A program made the position numbers and the translations under genes. The notes beneath the pieces were generated by a model that did no database searches, was not told where the DNA came from, and saw only the letters and a list, made by a program, of their open reading frames with translations. Shown one piece after another: positions 47,526-55,872 of a stretch of 64,000 bases of DNA. The first letter of the stretch is position 1; the number at the start of each line of letters is the position of its first letter. Origin of the DNA: Amorphus orientalis (GTDB lineage Bacteria > Pseudomonadota > Alphaproteobacteria > Rhizobiales > Amorphaceae); the NCBI RefSeq assembly GCF_030814015.1, contig NZ_JAUSUL010000002.1:1394618-1458617 (forward strand), read 5' to 3'.

Positions 47526-48197
47526 CTAGAAGGTGAATTCCGGCTTTTTCTCGAAGCCGGGAAGGATCGGCGCGGCGGCATTGAAGGACGGCCAGTGGCC
47601 GGTGCGGTCGCCGCTTCGACGGTAGACCGTGGCCATGGCCGACAGGCCGCGCCCGACCACCGCAACGAGCCGTCCGCCGTCCTTGAGCTGGTCGAACAGC
47701 GGATCCAGCCCGGTTTCCACCGCGCCGTCGACGACGATCACGTCGTAGGGGCTTTCCGCCGGCCAGCCGGCTTCCAGCGGCCCGGTGACCACGGCGGCGT
47801 TCTCGATGCCGAGTTCGGTCAGGTTCTCCCCGGCTTCCGCGCCGAGAGCCTCGTCGCACTCCAGCCCGACGACGGCATCGGCGAGCCGTCCGAGCACGGC
47901 GCAGGGGTAGCCGGTGCCCGCGCCCACGACGAGCACCAGGTCACCGGACTCGATCTCGGCGATCTGGAGCATCTTGGCGAAGACCGCCGGGCGGGTGAGA
48001 TAGCGGCCGAGCTTGCCCGGCTCGGGATCGGTGATCGCAACCGGCTCGTCCAGATAGGCGAGCGATCGCCGCGCCTGAGGCAGAAAGGCCTCGCGCGGGA
48101 TTTCGTTCATCGCCCCCTGAATGCGGTAGTCCGTGACATCGAACGTCCGCAGCTGGTTTTCGACCATTCGGGTGCGCAAGGTGGCGAAGTCGACCAT
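47526..48197 (-). CDS. Protein-L-isoaspartate O-methyltransferase family
   Basis: 223 residues from ATG 48197 (MVDFATLRTRMVENQLRTFD). PCMT-like Rossmann methyltransferase: VLVVGAGTGYPCAVL binds S-adenosylmethionine, then VVGLECDEALG, YDVIVVDGAVE and GGRLVAVVG. The alphaproteobacterial tolC-linked members may act on targets other than isoaspartate; the usual GxGSGY is here GAGTGY. Confidence 0.88.
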   Translation of the reverse strand: MVDFATLRTRMVENQLRTFDVTDYRIQGAMNEIPREAFLPQARRSLAYLDEPVAITDPEPGKLGRYLTRPAVFAKMLQIAEIESGDLVLVVGAGTGYPCAVLGRLADAVVGLECDEALGAEAGENLTELGIENAAVVTGPLEAGWPAESPYDVIVVDGAVETGLDPLFDQLKDGGRLVAVVGRGLSAMATVYRRSGDRTGHWPSFNAAAPILPGFEKKPEFTF

Positions 48198-48314
48198 GAT
48201 CAACCGTCCGCGGTCTAGAAGAGATCCAATGCCATTGCCTTAGCGGGGCGGCCCGGCGGAGGCAAGCCAAGCGTGGGACGCAGAGGCCACGAGGATGACG
48301 AAAGGGTCCCCGGA

Positions 48315-50021
48315 TCAGCGTGTTGCCTGACCCGGCACGCCCTCCACCCACCGGCTTTCCTTCAGGCTCAGGCCGCACTGCCCGTCGGAGATGCCGTGGC
48401 GCTCGGCGTAGGCTGCCACCCGGTCCAGGTAGTCCGGCTCGAACGGGCCGGCGAGCGTCCAGCCGACCGGCGTGAAGGTCGCCATCCCGTTCACCGTGGG
48501 AAGCCTGAGATAGGACCCGAGCAGCATGGCGTCGACGCCGTGGGAATAGTAGCGGTCCATCGCCTCGTTGCCGAAAGGCCCGACGCGCGGCTCGTAGACA
48601 TAGAAGCTGCGACACCCCTCCGGCGGCTCCGGCACGCTTTCCAGGAATGCCTGCTCGGCATGCCGGTCGAGTCGCAGCGTGCTCTCGTCGTGGCCCTGCT
48701 CCAGAAGGATGAAGACCGCGACCGCGACCGCAGCCAGCGCCGGCACCCATCCGCGGCGCGCGGCCGCATCCAGGCCGTAGGCCGTGACAAGCGCCACGAC
48801 CGGCCCGGCGAAGAGCAGGAAGCGCACCGGCAGCCGGATCGCCGAGCCGCCGGGGATCGCGACGAACAGCGGCTGGAACAGGGCGAAGCCGCCGATCCTG
48901 ACGGCGCAAAGTCCGAGGACCACGGCGCCGGCCGCCAGACCAAGGGCCAGAACGCGCCGATCGGCGCCGGCACCGTCGACCGTGGGGCGATCGCGGCGGC
49001 AGGCGATCACGAGCCAGACCGTGCAGAGAAGGAACGCGGCGAGAAAGACCGGCGAGAAGCCATAAGGATCGTTGGGATTCGCCGTCTCCGACAGGCCCAT
49101 CAGCGGCCCCATGAGGTCGCCCCAGATCCAGTTGCTGCCGCCGACATTGATGAGTTCGATGACCGGGCGCGCGCCATGCCACATGCCGGAGACGCTGTGG
49201 CCGCTGTGACCGGACTGGCTGTAGAGCGCGAACACGGCGACGGCGGCCACGGCGAACCCCGCCGCCAGCACGATGAGCGCCGGTGAAGGCCGCCGAAGGG
49301 CCTGCCAGACACGCCCCCGAAGCGCCGGATCCGCGATCATGGCGGTTGCCATCACCACCAGCGTGAACAGCACGAACGCGAACAGCGAATAGAAGGACGT
49401 CATCGCCCAGACGAAGAAGAAGACGACGGCGCCCACTGCGGCAAGCATCGTGCCCGTGCTGCGCGGCGACCGGCCGCCGCTCGACGTCAGCCCGAGAAAG
49501 AGGGGCCAGACCAGCAGGATGCCGATCGGGAAGAACGCGGCGAAGAGAAGCTGGGCGTGCACCGACCGGATCGTCAGGGAATTTGCCAGCAAAGCCACCA
49601 GCGCCGCGAACAGAGCGAAGACGATGGACACGCCCAGGAGCCGGCGCGCGACGGCATAGGCTCCGACGAAGCCGATCGAACAGATGACGGCGTTGCTGAT
49701 CTCGTAGCTGACGAACGGATCGAAGCCCACGGCGCGCGGCACCGCGTAGATCAGGCCGGCGACCACCAGACCGTCGCCGAAGCTCAACGTGTACGGATAG
49801 GGGTAGAAGTAGGGCGGCGAGAGGGGCGAATGGTCTCCGGAGACCACACCGAACCAGTGCTCCAGCACCGCGATGTAGATGCGGCCGTCGTACAGGTCCC
49901 CGCTGACCCGCGGCAGCCCCGCCTGAAGGGCGTTCCCATAGAGCAGCGCGAGCCCGGCCAGCAGAACGACTGCAACGAGAATGATTTCGAGCACCGGGCG
50001 GCGGGGCTGCGCCTCAGACAT
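48315..50021 (-). CDS. Polytopic membrane protein, GT-C glycosyltransferase-like
   Basis: 568 residues with about 11 membrane segments (first IILVAVVLLAGLALLYGNAL). An acidic periplasmic loop after the first segment (GDLYDGRIYIAVLEHW) recalls GT-C enzymes, which use polyprenyl-phosphate sugars. C-terminal soluble part (SRSFYVYEPRVGPFGNEAMD-like, final VEGVPGQATR). Role unproved; cell-envelope glycosylation is the best guess. Divergent from the transglutaminase-like gene. Confidence 0.65.
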   Translation of the reverse strand: MSEAQPRRPVLEIILVAVVLLAGLALLYGNALQAGLPRVSGDLYDGRIYIAVLEHWFGVVSGDHSPLSPPYFYPYPYTLSFGDGLVVAGLIYAVPRAVGFDPFVSYEISNAVICSIGFVGAYAVARRLLGVSIVFALFAALVALLANSLTIRSVHAQLLFAAFFPIGILLVWPLFLGLTSSGGRSPRSTGTMLAAVGAVVFFFVWAMTSFYSLFAFVLFTLVVMATAMIADPALRGRVWQALRRPSPALIVLAAGFAVAAVAVFALYSQSGHSGHSVSGMWHGARPVIELINVGGSNWIWGDLMGPLMGLSETANPNDPYGFSPVFLAAFLLCTVWLVIACRRDRPTVDGAGADRRVLALGLAAGAVVLGLCAVRIGGFALFQPLFVAIPGGSAIRLPVRFLLFAGPVVALVTAYGLDAAARRGWVPALAAVAVAVFILLEQGHDESTLRLDRHAEQAFLESVPEPPEGCRSFYVYEPRVGPFGNEAMDRYYSHGVDAMLLGSYLRLPTVNGMATFTPVGWTLAGPFEPDYLDRVAAYAERHGISDGQCGLSLKESRWVEGVPGQATR

Positions 50022-50292
50022 TCAAAGCAGTCCTCGATTGCTGAAAGGGACGCCTATTTCGCCCGTTGCGATCCGGCAATCAAGCCGGTACGGCCTCGCT
50101 GCGCGCCCGGCTGCCGCTCGACCGGCCCGCTCCCGGTATTTCGTCATCTGCTCGCCGTCCCTGGTGTCCGTCGGGTTCGTCGCGAGACGCCGGCGGATGG
50201 AATATGCGCGCGGTTGCGGATCGGAATTCCGGCTGCGACGTTTCCGGCATGCGTTTTCACCTCGCCCCTCAATCCGAAAGTCGACGCCCCAG

Positions 50293-51159
50293 ATGAAGTC
50301 GCTCCATATCAGCCATCACACGCGCTACGCCTACGACCAGCCGGTCACGTTCGGCCGCCACCGGCTGATGCTGCGGCCGCGGGACGGCCACGACATGCGC
50401 ATCCTCAGCTCCAGCCTGATCGTGGAGCCGGAAGCTCAGGTGCGCTGGGCCTACGACACGTTCGGCAACTCCATCGCCCTGCTCGATTTCGCCGAGCCGG
50501 CCTCGCGCCTCGTGGTGAAGAGCGAGCTGTATCTGGAGCGCTACGGTCTGGAGGACGCCGACCGGACCTTCGAGCCCCACGCCATCACCTATCCGTTCTC
50601 CTACGATTCCGACGAACGTATCGATCTGGCCCCCCTCCTCCTCATCCAGTGTCCGGAGGACCGGCCGATCGTGTCGCAATGGCTGGAAGGGGTGATGCCC
50701 GAGGTGCCCGACAACACCTTCACCGTGCTGGACCTGCTCTCCAGCGCGATCCACGACGGGATGGAGTACCGCCGCCGTGACGAGGAAGGCGTCCAGACGC
50801 CGGCCGAGACGATCACGGGGGCGAGCGGCACCTGCCGGGACTTCGCGTTCCTGTTCATGGAGGCCGCCCGCGACCTGGGCTTCGCGACCCGGTTCGTCAC
50901 CGGCTATCTCTACGATCAGGCGACGGACGAGAATCCCGGCCTGACCGGCGGCGGCGCCACCCACGCCTGGGCGGAAGTGTTCATTCCCGGCGTCGGCTGG
51001 GTCGAGTTCGACCCGACCAACGAGATCGTCGCCGGCAACGAGCTGGTGCGGGTGGCGACCACGCGCACGCCGGAACAGGCCCAGCCGGTGGGCGGGTCCT
51101 TCTCCGGCGGCGCGTTCCTCGGCATGGAGATCGAAGTGGCCGTCACCAGCGGCGAATAG
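50293..51159 (+). CDS. Transglutaminase-like cysteine peptidase family protein
   Basis: 288 residues from ATG 50293. N-terminal bacterial transglutaminase-associated domain (LHISHHTRYAYDQPVTFGRH, LMLRPRDGHDMRI) followed by the papain-like core: catalytic Cys in GASGTCRDFAFLFMEAAR, His in GGGATHAWAEVFIPG, Asp in WVEFDPTNEI. Predicted cytoplasmic (no signal peptide). Substrate unknown. Confidence 0.9.
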   Translation: MKSLHISHHTRYAYDQPVTFGRHRLMLRPRDGHDMRILSSSLIVEPEAQVRWAYDTFGNSIALLDFAEPASRLVVKSELYLERYGLEDADRTFEPHAITYPFSYDSDERIDLAPLLLIQCPEDRPIVSQWLEGVMPEVPDNTFTVLDLLSSAIHDGMEYRRRDEEGVQTPAETITGASGTCRDFAFLFMEAARDLGFATRFVTGYLYDQATDENPGLTGGGATHAWAEVFIPGVGWVEFDPTNEIVAGNELVRVATTRTPEQAQPVGGSFSGGAFLGMEIEVAVTSGE

Positions 51160-51192
51160 GCCGGCGCATCGGTGACGGATCGCCGGTGCGGC

Positions 51193-51891
51193 TCAGCGGT
51201 GCTCGCCGGAGGGCAGATAGGGCCGCAGCGCGTGGGCAAGTTTTGCCGGCGTCAGCGACTGCAGCCAGACGCGGCCCGGCCCGGCGAGGCGCACCAGGAA
51301 CAGGCCGTCGCCGCCGAACATGATGTTGCGGACGCCCCGGATCGTGGTGATGTCGAAGGACACCCGCTCCTCGAACATGCCGACATGGCCGGGATGGACG
51401 AGCAGTTCCTGGCCGGCCTCCAGATCGTAGCTGACGATTTCGCCGCCGAGTTCGACGAAGGCCGTGCCGGTGCCGCTGAGGCGCTGCAGCACGAACCCTT
51501 CTCCCCCGAAAAGTCCCGCCCCGAGCGACTGCTGGAAGCCCATGGCGACGGACAGGCCGTGGCTGCCGGCCAGAAAACCGTGGCGATGGACCACAAGGCC
51601 CCGGCCATCGGCGATCTTCTCCTCGACGATGTTGCCGGGCACCGTCGCGGCGAAGGCGACCATGGCTTCGCTGCGCTCGGCCGTGAACTCGGTCATGAAC
51701 AGGCCGCCGCCGGAGATCGCCCGGCCGAGCGCCCCGAACAGGCCGCTGGACCCGCCGGTCGCCGCAGTGGTGTGCATGCCGACGTTCGGTGTCATCCAGG
51801 ACAGACGGTCCGGTTCGGCGAGGATCTTTTCGCCAGGTTCAAGCGTGAGGGTGAGGACGGGAAGGGTCGAGCCGGTGATCTCGCTGCGCAT
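51193..51891 (-). CDS. AIM24/TIGR00266 family protein
   Basis: 232 residues. Beta-rich tryptophan RNA-binding-attenuator-like fold: LEPGEKILAEPDRLSWM, GGSSGLFGALGRAISGGGLF, GEGFVLQRLSGTGTAFVELG and GEIVSYDLEAGQELLVHPGH. Widespread family, function uncertain. It lies 33 bp after the transglutaminase-like gene, tail to tail. Confidence 0.88.
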   Translation of the reverse strand: MRSEITGSTLPVLTLTLEPGEKILAEPDRLSWMTPNVGMHTTAATGGSSGLFGALGRAISGGGLFMTEFTAERSEAMVAFAATVPGNIVEEKIADGRGLVVHRHGFLAGSHGLSVAMGFQQSLGAGLFGGEGFVLQRLSGTGTAFVELGGEIVSYDLEAGQELLVHPGHVGMFEERVSFDITTIRGVRNIMFGGDGLFLVRLAGPGRVWLQSLTPAKLAHALRPYLPSGEHR

Positions 51892-52127
51892 GCGTGCCTC
51901 CTGTTCACTCCGGAGCCCTTTCCGATCCTCCGGACGGGTCCGGCCGGGCGGAGAGGCTCTGGAAGCGGCAAACGAAACAAAGAGGTCGCCGACGCCCCCA
52001 GTCTCGCCCCGACAACCCGTCGGACAGAAGCAGCATCCGCGGGCGCCGACAACCGGAATTGCGCGGCATGCGGCGGCCGGCTGTCCCGGCCAGCCGGGAC
52101 GGCGAACGCGCTCGAGCGGACAGGAGG

Positions 52128-53330
52128 CTAGGCGACGTCGGCCGGGAGGTCCGGGATATCGACGACCCTTCCGCGCGGAATGTCGCGGCTACGGTCGTAC
52201 ATCGGCAGGGCGCACGTCTTTCCCGGCCGGTCCGACCCGTCGAGGCACGCCACGTCGAGGGCCGTTCCAGGACCGAGATCCGGTTCGTCGAGCCGCACGA
52301 TCGCCACGCCGCACGCCAGAAACGGCGACCAGGCGGAGGAACACACCCGCCCGGCCGGGACGCCGTGGCGGCTCAACCGGTCGCCGAGACGCGCCACGCC
52401 GCCGGGGACGCGAAGTCCCCAGGTCCGGCATCTGCGATCGGCGTTCTCAAGGGCCGTCTTGCCGACGAAGTCCGGCTTGTCGAAATCGACCATGGCGCCC
52501 AACCCGGCCGCGAACGGCGTGACCGTCGCGTCGAAATCGGAGCCGGCATTCAAAAGCCCGGCCTCGATCCGGCGCGCGCCGCCGATCGCCACGGGACGCA
52601 GGCCCGCTTCCCGTCCCGCCTCCAGGATGCGGTCTCCCACGGCGCCGGCGTCGATTTCAGGTCCGAGATAGATCTCCCAGCCGAGTTCGTTGGTGTAGCC
52701 GGAGCGCGTGACGACGACCTCCTGACCGGCGATCGTCACCCATGCGGCATCGAAATAGCGGAACGGATCGGGATAGGCGCCATCGACGGCGGCCTCGAGG
52801 ATGCGGAGCGAGTCCGGCCCCTGCACCTGGCTGATCCAGACGCCCGGATCGCGGATGTCGACGTCCAATCCCCGCCCGAGGGCCATGAGCCAGAGGCTGA
52901 GGTCGCCGTCCGCCTGCCCGTACCAGAACCGATCCTCCGCAAGGCGAACCAGCACCCCGTCGAGGAGCAGCCCGCCCCGGTCGTCGCAGGCGATCTGGTA
53001 GCTGCAGCGGCCGACCCGGTTGCGGGAAATGTCGCGGGTGAAGGCGAGGTTCAGGAGCCGTTCGGCGTCGGGGCCGCGGATCTCGATGGGCAGCTCCGCC
53101 GTATGGCGGAGGATCGCCTGGCGCCGAAGCATCCAGTACGCCTCATCGACGGTCGAGAACGCCATGCTCATCGCCGTCAGGCGGCGGTTGTAGACGGTGT
53201 ACTGAGGCCGGTAGGGGAGCTCCTGGTGCACCAGCGGGTGCGCCGCCATGGTGAGCCCGAATTCCGATTGCGCGCCGCCATCGTCCAGCGGAAGGACGGC
53301 GAAGAGAAGATCGGGGTGGGGATCTGACAT
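52128..53330 (-). CDS. Aminomethyltransferase (GcvT)-fold protein
   Basis: 400 residues from ATG 53330. GcvT/DmdA-type folate-dependent fold: WMLRRQAILRHTAELPIEIR, LLNLAFTRDISRNRVGRCSY, VWISQVQGPDSLRILEAAV, VTRSGYTNELGWEIYLGPE, GARRIEAGLLNAGSDF and FVGKTALENA. Relatives demethylate glycine-betaine derivatives, sarcosine or DMSP, passing the one-carbon unit to tetrahydrofolate. The gene stands alone, without gcvH or gcvP, so it is not the glycine cleavage T-protein. Confidence 0.82.
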   Translation of the reverse strand: MSDPHPDLLFAVLPLDDGGAQSEFGLTMAAHPLVHQELPYRPQYTVYNRRLTAMSMAFSTVDEAYWMLRRQAILRHTAELPIEIRGPDAERLLNLAFTRDISRNRVGRCSYQIACDDRGGLLLDGVLVRLAEDRFWYGQADGDLSLWLMALGRGLDVDIRDPGVWISQVQGPDSLRILEAAVDGAYPDPFRYFDAAWVTIAGQEVVVTRSGYTNELGWEIYLGPEIDAGAVGDRILEAGREAGLRPVAIGGARRIEAGLLNAGSDFDATVTPFAAGLGAMVDFDKPDFVGKTALENADRRCRTWGLRVPGGVARLGDRLSRHGVPAGRVCSSAWSPFLACGVAIVRLDEPDLGPGTALDVACLDGSDRPGKTCALPMYDRSRDIPRGRVVDIPDLPADVA

Positions 53331-53490
53331 GCGACCCTCGATCGGTTGGGCGGGCTCGGCTTCCCCCAGACCGTTCCGGCCCTTTGCCAGTCTCATCAGT
53401 ATTGCCCGGCGGATTCAACCCCAGCGGGCGGACCAACCGACGCCGCCGCGGAGCGCTGCCCGTGACCGGGCCACCGTCGCGCACAAAAAA

Positions 53491-53517
53491 ATCCGCCCGG
53501 CGAATGGCCGGGCGGAT
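53491..53517 (-). terminator. Rho-independent terminator of the 43-aa gene
   Basis: 11-bp perfect stem ATCCGCCCGGC/GCCGGGCGGAT with a 5-nt loop; on the minus strand followed by TTTTTTT. It begins 35 bp after the small gene stop. Confidence 0.93.
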
Positions 53518-53551
53518 CGGAAACTGCTTCCCTGCGCAACTCTGCGCGGGA

Positions 53552-53683
53552 TCAGGAAAATCTGGCGCGGATCCACTCCTGCGTGGCGCGCGAGACATGC
53601 GCCCACCGGGTTTCGGAGACCTGTCCGTGGCGATAGCGGCGGCGGCAATACAGCGCCCGGCCGAGCATCAGTTCATTCAGCAT
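53552..53683 (-). CDS. Stand-alone small Arg-rich protein, 43 aa
   Basis: 43 residues: starts MLNELMLGRALYCRRRYRHG and ends RATQEWIRARFS; strongly basic. Evidence for a real gene is the context: GGGAGG six bases before the ATG, a -35-like TTGAAC about 60 bp upstream, and a textbook terminator behind it. Two GAGTGCA copies ten bases apart lie in the leader or promoter. Function unknown; it may bind nucleic acid. Confidence 0.65.
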   Translation of the reverse strand: MLNELMLGRALYCRRRYRHGQVSETRWAHVSRATQEWIRARFS

Positions 53684-53969
53684 GGCAAACCTCCCTTTCA
53701 CGCAAACTGCACTCGGGAGTAGAATGCACTCAGTACGTTTAAGTTCAATAAAAAAACGCAAAATGTGCGGATTTTTTTTCATCACGCATGCGTGAGAGAG
53801 CGCCGGACCATGCAGACCCGCCCCGGAAGGTGACCGAACAGGCCCGGACGGCAAGATCCGGAGCCGCCGCGCGCGCCTGCTCCGGTCAGGCCGGAGGCGA
53901 AAAAATCGGGGAGGCCGGCGCTTGCCGCTTGAACACCGGCCTGAACCCAAATAGGTATCCCAGCCGAGT

Positions 53970-54043
53970 GGCGACGTGGCGGAGTGGTTACGCAGCGGAC
54001 TGCAAATCCGTGTACGCCGGTTCGATTCCGGCCGTCGCCTCCA
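53970..54043 (+). tRNA. tRNA-Cys(GCA)
   Basis: 74 nt with encoded CCA. Acceptor GGCGACG/CGTCGCC, anticodon loop CTGCAAA (GCA), T-loop TTCGATT. Intact. Confidence 0.96.
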
Positions 54044-54113
54044 ACTCCCCTGCCCGGCTTCCCGTTCCCAAAAACGCACCGGTGGCCCGGTCCGGGCGGG
54101 CTCGAGGCGCCGC

Positions 54114-54791
54114 TCAGGCGCCGAGCCGCTCCAGAACTTGCCTGCCGGTCATCACGTCCCCGAACTGCTGGATGATGGTTTCCAGCGCGGCGCGATGTTC
54201 GTCGTCGGAGAGCGCGGCACAGCAGTCCTCGACCATCACCGTCCTGAAATCGAGCATCATCGCGTCGCGGGCCGTCGATTCGCAGCAGACGTTGGTCTTG
54301 GTGCCGGCGATGAGGATCGTGTCGACGCCGAGATTGCGCAGGATGCGTTCGAGCGACGACGATCCGGGAATGAGCGCGCTGTAGCGGTTCTTCATCACGG
54401 TGACGTCGGAGGGGCCGACCACCAGATCGCTCCATACCTCCTGGCGCCCCGGATACATGCTCTCCAGCGTGCGTTCGCGCACCTCGTCGGCGACGATGTG
54501 GCGGTAAAACAGCTCCCAGTCGCTGACGCCGTCGCGCTGGACGTTGGCGTGCAGCACCCAGATGACGGGGACGCCGAGATCACGCAGCCCCGCAGTGAGC
54601 GTGTTGATGGGCTCGACGATGCCGCGCGAGGCCGCCACTTCCGCCGGCGATCCGGGCGCGCAGAAGGTGCCCTGCATGTCGATGACGACGAGCGCCGTCC
54701 GCTTCGGGTCGAGACGGTCGAACAGGTGATACCGTCCCCGCCGCGCGATCACACGGTCCACGATCTCCTGTCGAACGGTCACCGGATGCAT
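54114..54791 (-). CDS. Isochorismatase-family cysteine hydrolase
   Basis: 225 residues. Rossmann-like hydrolase with the Asp-Lys-Cys triad: TALVVIDMQGTFCAPGSP (Asp38), VMKNRYSALIPGS (Lys134) and GTKTNVCCESTARDAM (two adjacent Cys near 168-169). Members hydrolyse ureidoacrylate, nicotinamide, biuret or similar amides; the substrate here cannot be told. Convergent with tRNA-Cys. Confidence 0.88.
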   Translation of the reverse strand: MHPVTVRQEIVDRVIARRGRYHLFDRLDPKRTALVVIDMQGTFCAPGSPAEVAASRGIVEPINTLTAGLRDLGVPVIWVLHANVQRDGVSDWELFYRHIVADEVRERTLESMYPGRQEVWSDLVVGPSDVTVMKNRYSALIPGSSSLERILRNLGVDTILIAGTKTNVCCESTARDAMMLDFRTVMVEDCCAALSDDEHRAALETIIQQFGDVMTGRQVLERLGA

Positions 54792-54959
54792 GGGGTACTC
54801 TCTCCACTTGGCGATACGGAACGGCCCGACCCGGTGGAATGGCCGGCCGGGATTCGGAAGCCAGAGTAGATCATATCCCGGCCCGGTTGACCCGCTCGAT
54901 CCGGAGCGCCCGGCGTGGCAGGCTGGGCCACGCAGCGAGGAGAAAGACCGGACAGGATC

Positions 54960-55292
54960 ATGCTCGACGAGACAGCGGTCCGACAGGCGCTCGAGACCGA
55001 GCGCGCCGAGATCGAGGCGGAGATCGCCGGTTCGGCCGACAGCCGCGCCACGGTGACGCTCGACCAGACCTCGGTCGGGCGTCTGTCGCGGATGGACGCC
55101 ATGCAGGGCCAGGCCATGGCCCAGGCGGCGGACCAGCGCCGCAGGCTGCGCCTTCAGCGCATCGCGGCCACCCTCCAGCGGCTCGACGAGGGCGAGTTCG
55201 GCGCCTGCGTGGTCTGCGGCGAGGACATCGCCGAGGCGCGCCTCGAGATCGACCTCACGACGCCCACCTGCATCGGCTGCGCGAAGGGCTGA
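54960..55292 (+). CDS. TraR/DksA-type zinc-finger protein
   Basis: 110 residues from ATG 54960 (MLDETAVRQALETERAEIEA). N-terminal helix, then a C4 zinc finger GACVVCGEDIAEARLEIDLT with CIGCAKG at the C-terminus. Shorter than true DksA; TraR-like relatives bind RNA polymerase in the secondary channel. An earlier in-frame ATG (54915) is less likely because it lacks family similarity. Confidence 0.88.
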   Translation: MLDETAVRQALETERAEIEAEIAGSADSRATVTLDQTSVGRLSRMDAMQGQAMAQAADQRRRLRLQRIAATLQRLDEGEFGACVVCGEDIAEARLEIDLTTPTCIGCAKG

Positions 55293-55325
55293 GCGCGGCT
55301 GCCGTCTGGTCGGACCCGTGTCCGG

Positions 55326-55784
55326 TCAGGCCAGCGTCAGAGCGAGGAACACCGCAAGGACCACCGCGATGGCGAGATCGGAGACCATCGCGATCACTTC
55401 CTTCGTGGTCCTTTCGGCGTTGCGGACGTGCTGGACGCCGGCCAGCGCATAGAACAATCCGCCGGCAAGCGCGGCCGGCACGATCCACCCGGGTTCGAAC
55501 AAGGTCAGAAGGCCGAGCAGACCGATCGAGAGATTGGCGAAGCCGAGCTCGACCACGACCTTTTCCGCATCCCGGTCCGCGATCCGGAAAATGGAGCGCG
55601 CCGTGAACCCGGGATCCGTGGTCTGCTTCACGCCTGCCAGAAACAGACGGACGCCGACCGTCCAGAACACGAACCACTTGCCGATGAGTGTCACCGGATC
55701 GGAGCCGGGAACCGCGACGAGTTCGACGATGATGGACAGGATCGGCAGAACGACCATCAGGGCGATGACGATCACGAGGTACAT
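55326..55784 (-). CDS. Small polytopic membrane protein (DUF6790-like)
   Basis: 152 residues, four membrane segments (VIVIALMVVLPILSIIVELV; FWTVGVRLFLAGV; ANLSIGLLGLLTLF; AALAGGLFYALAG) and a hydrophobic C-terminus (LAIAVVLAVFLALTLA). Conserved uncharacterised family. Confidence 0.7.
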   Translation of the reverse strand: MYLVIVIALMVVLPILSIIVELVAVPGSDPVTLIGKWFVFWTVGVRLFLAGVKQTTDPGFTARSIFRIADRDAEKVVVELGFANLSIGLLGLLTLFEPGWIVPAALAGGLFYALAGVQHVRNAERTTKEVIAMVSDLAIAVVLAVFLALTLA

Positions 55785-55872
55785 GCTGTCCCCCCGCTGA
55801 GATCGATGGCTCTTCGGGTTGAGTCGCCTGCTGCCGGTCGGCCCGGCCGAGCGGCGATGCTCCCCCCTGCCA

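Noticed and set aside
48273..49286. 337-codon plus frame opposite the polytopic membrane protein
   Set aside because: Shadow frame; the opposite strand has clear membrane segments.
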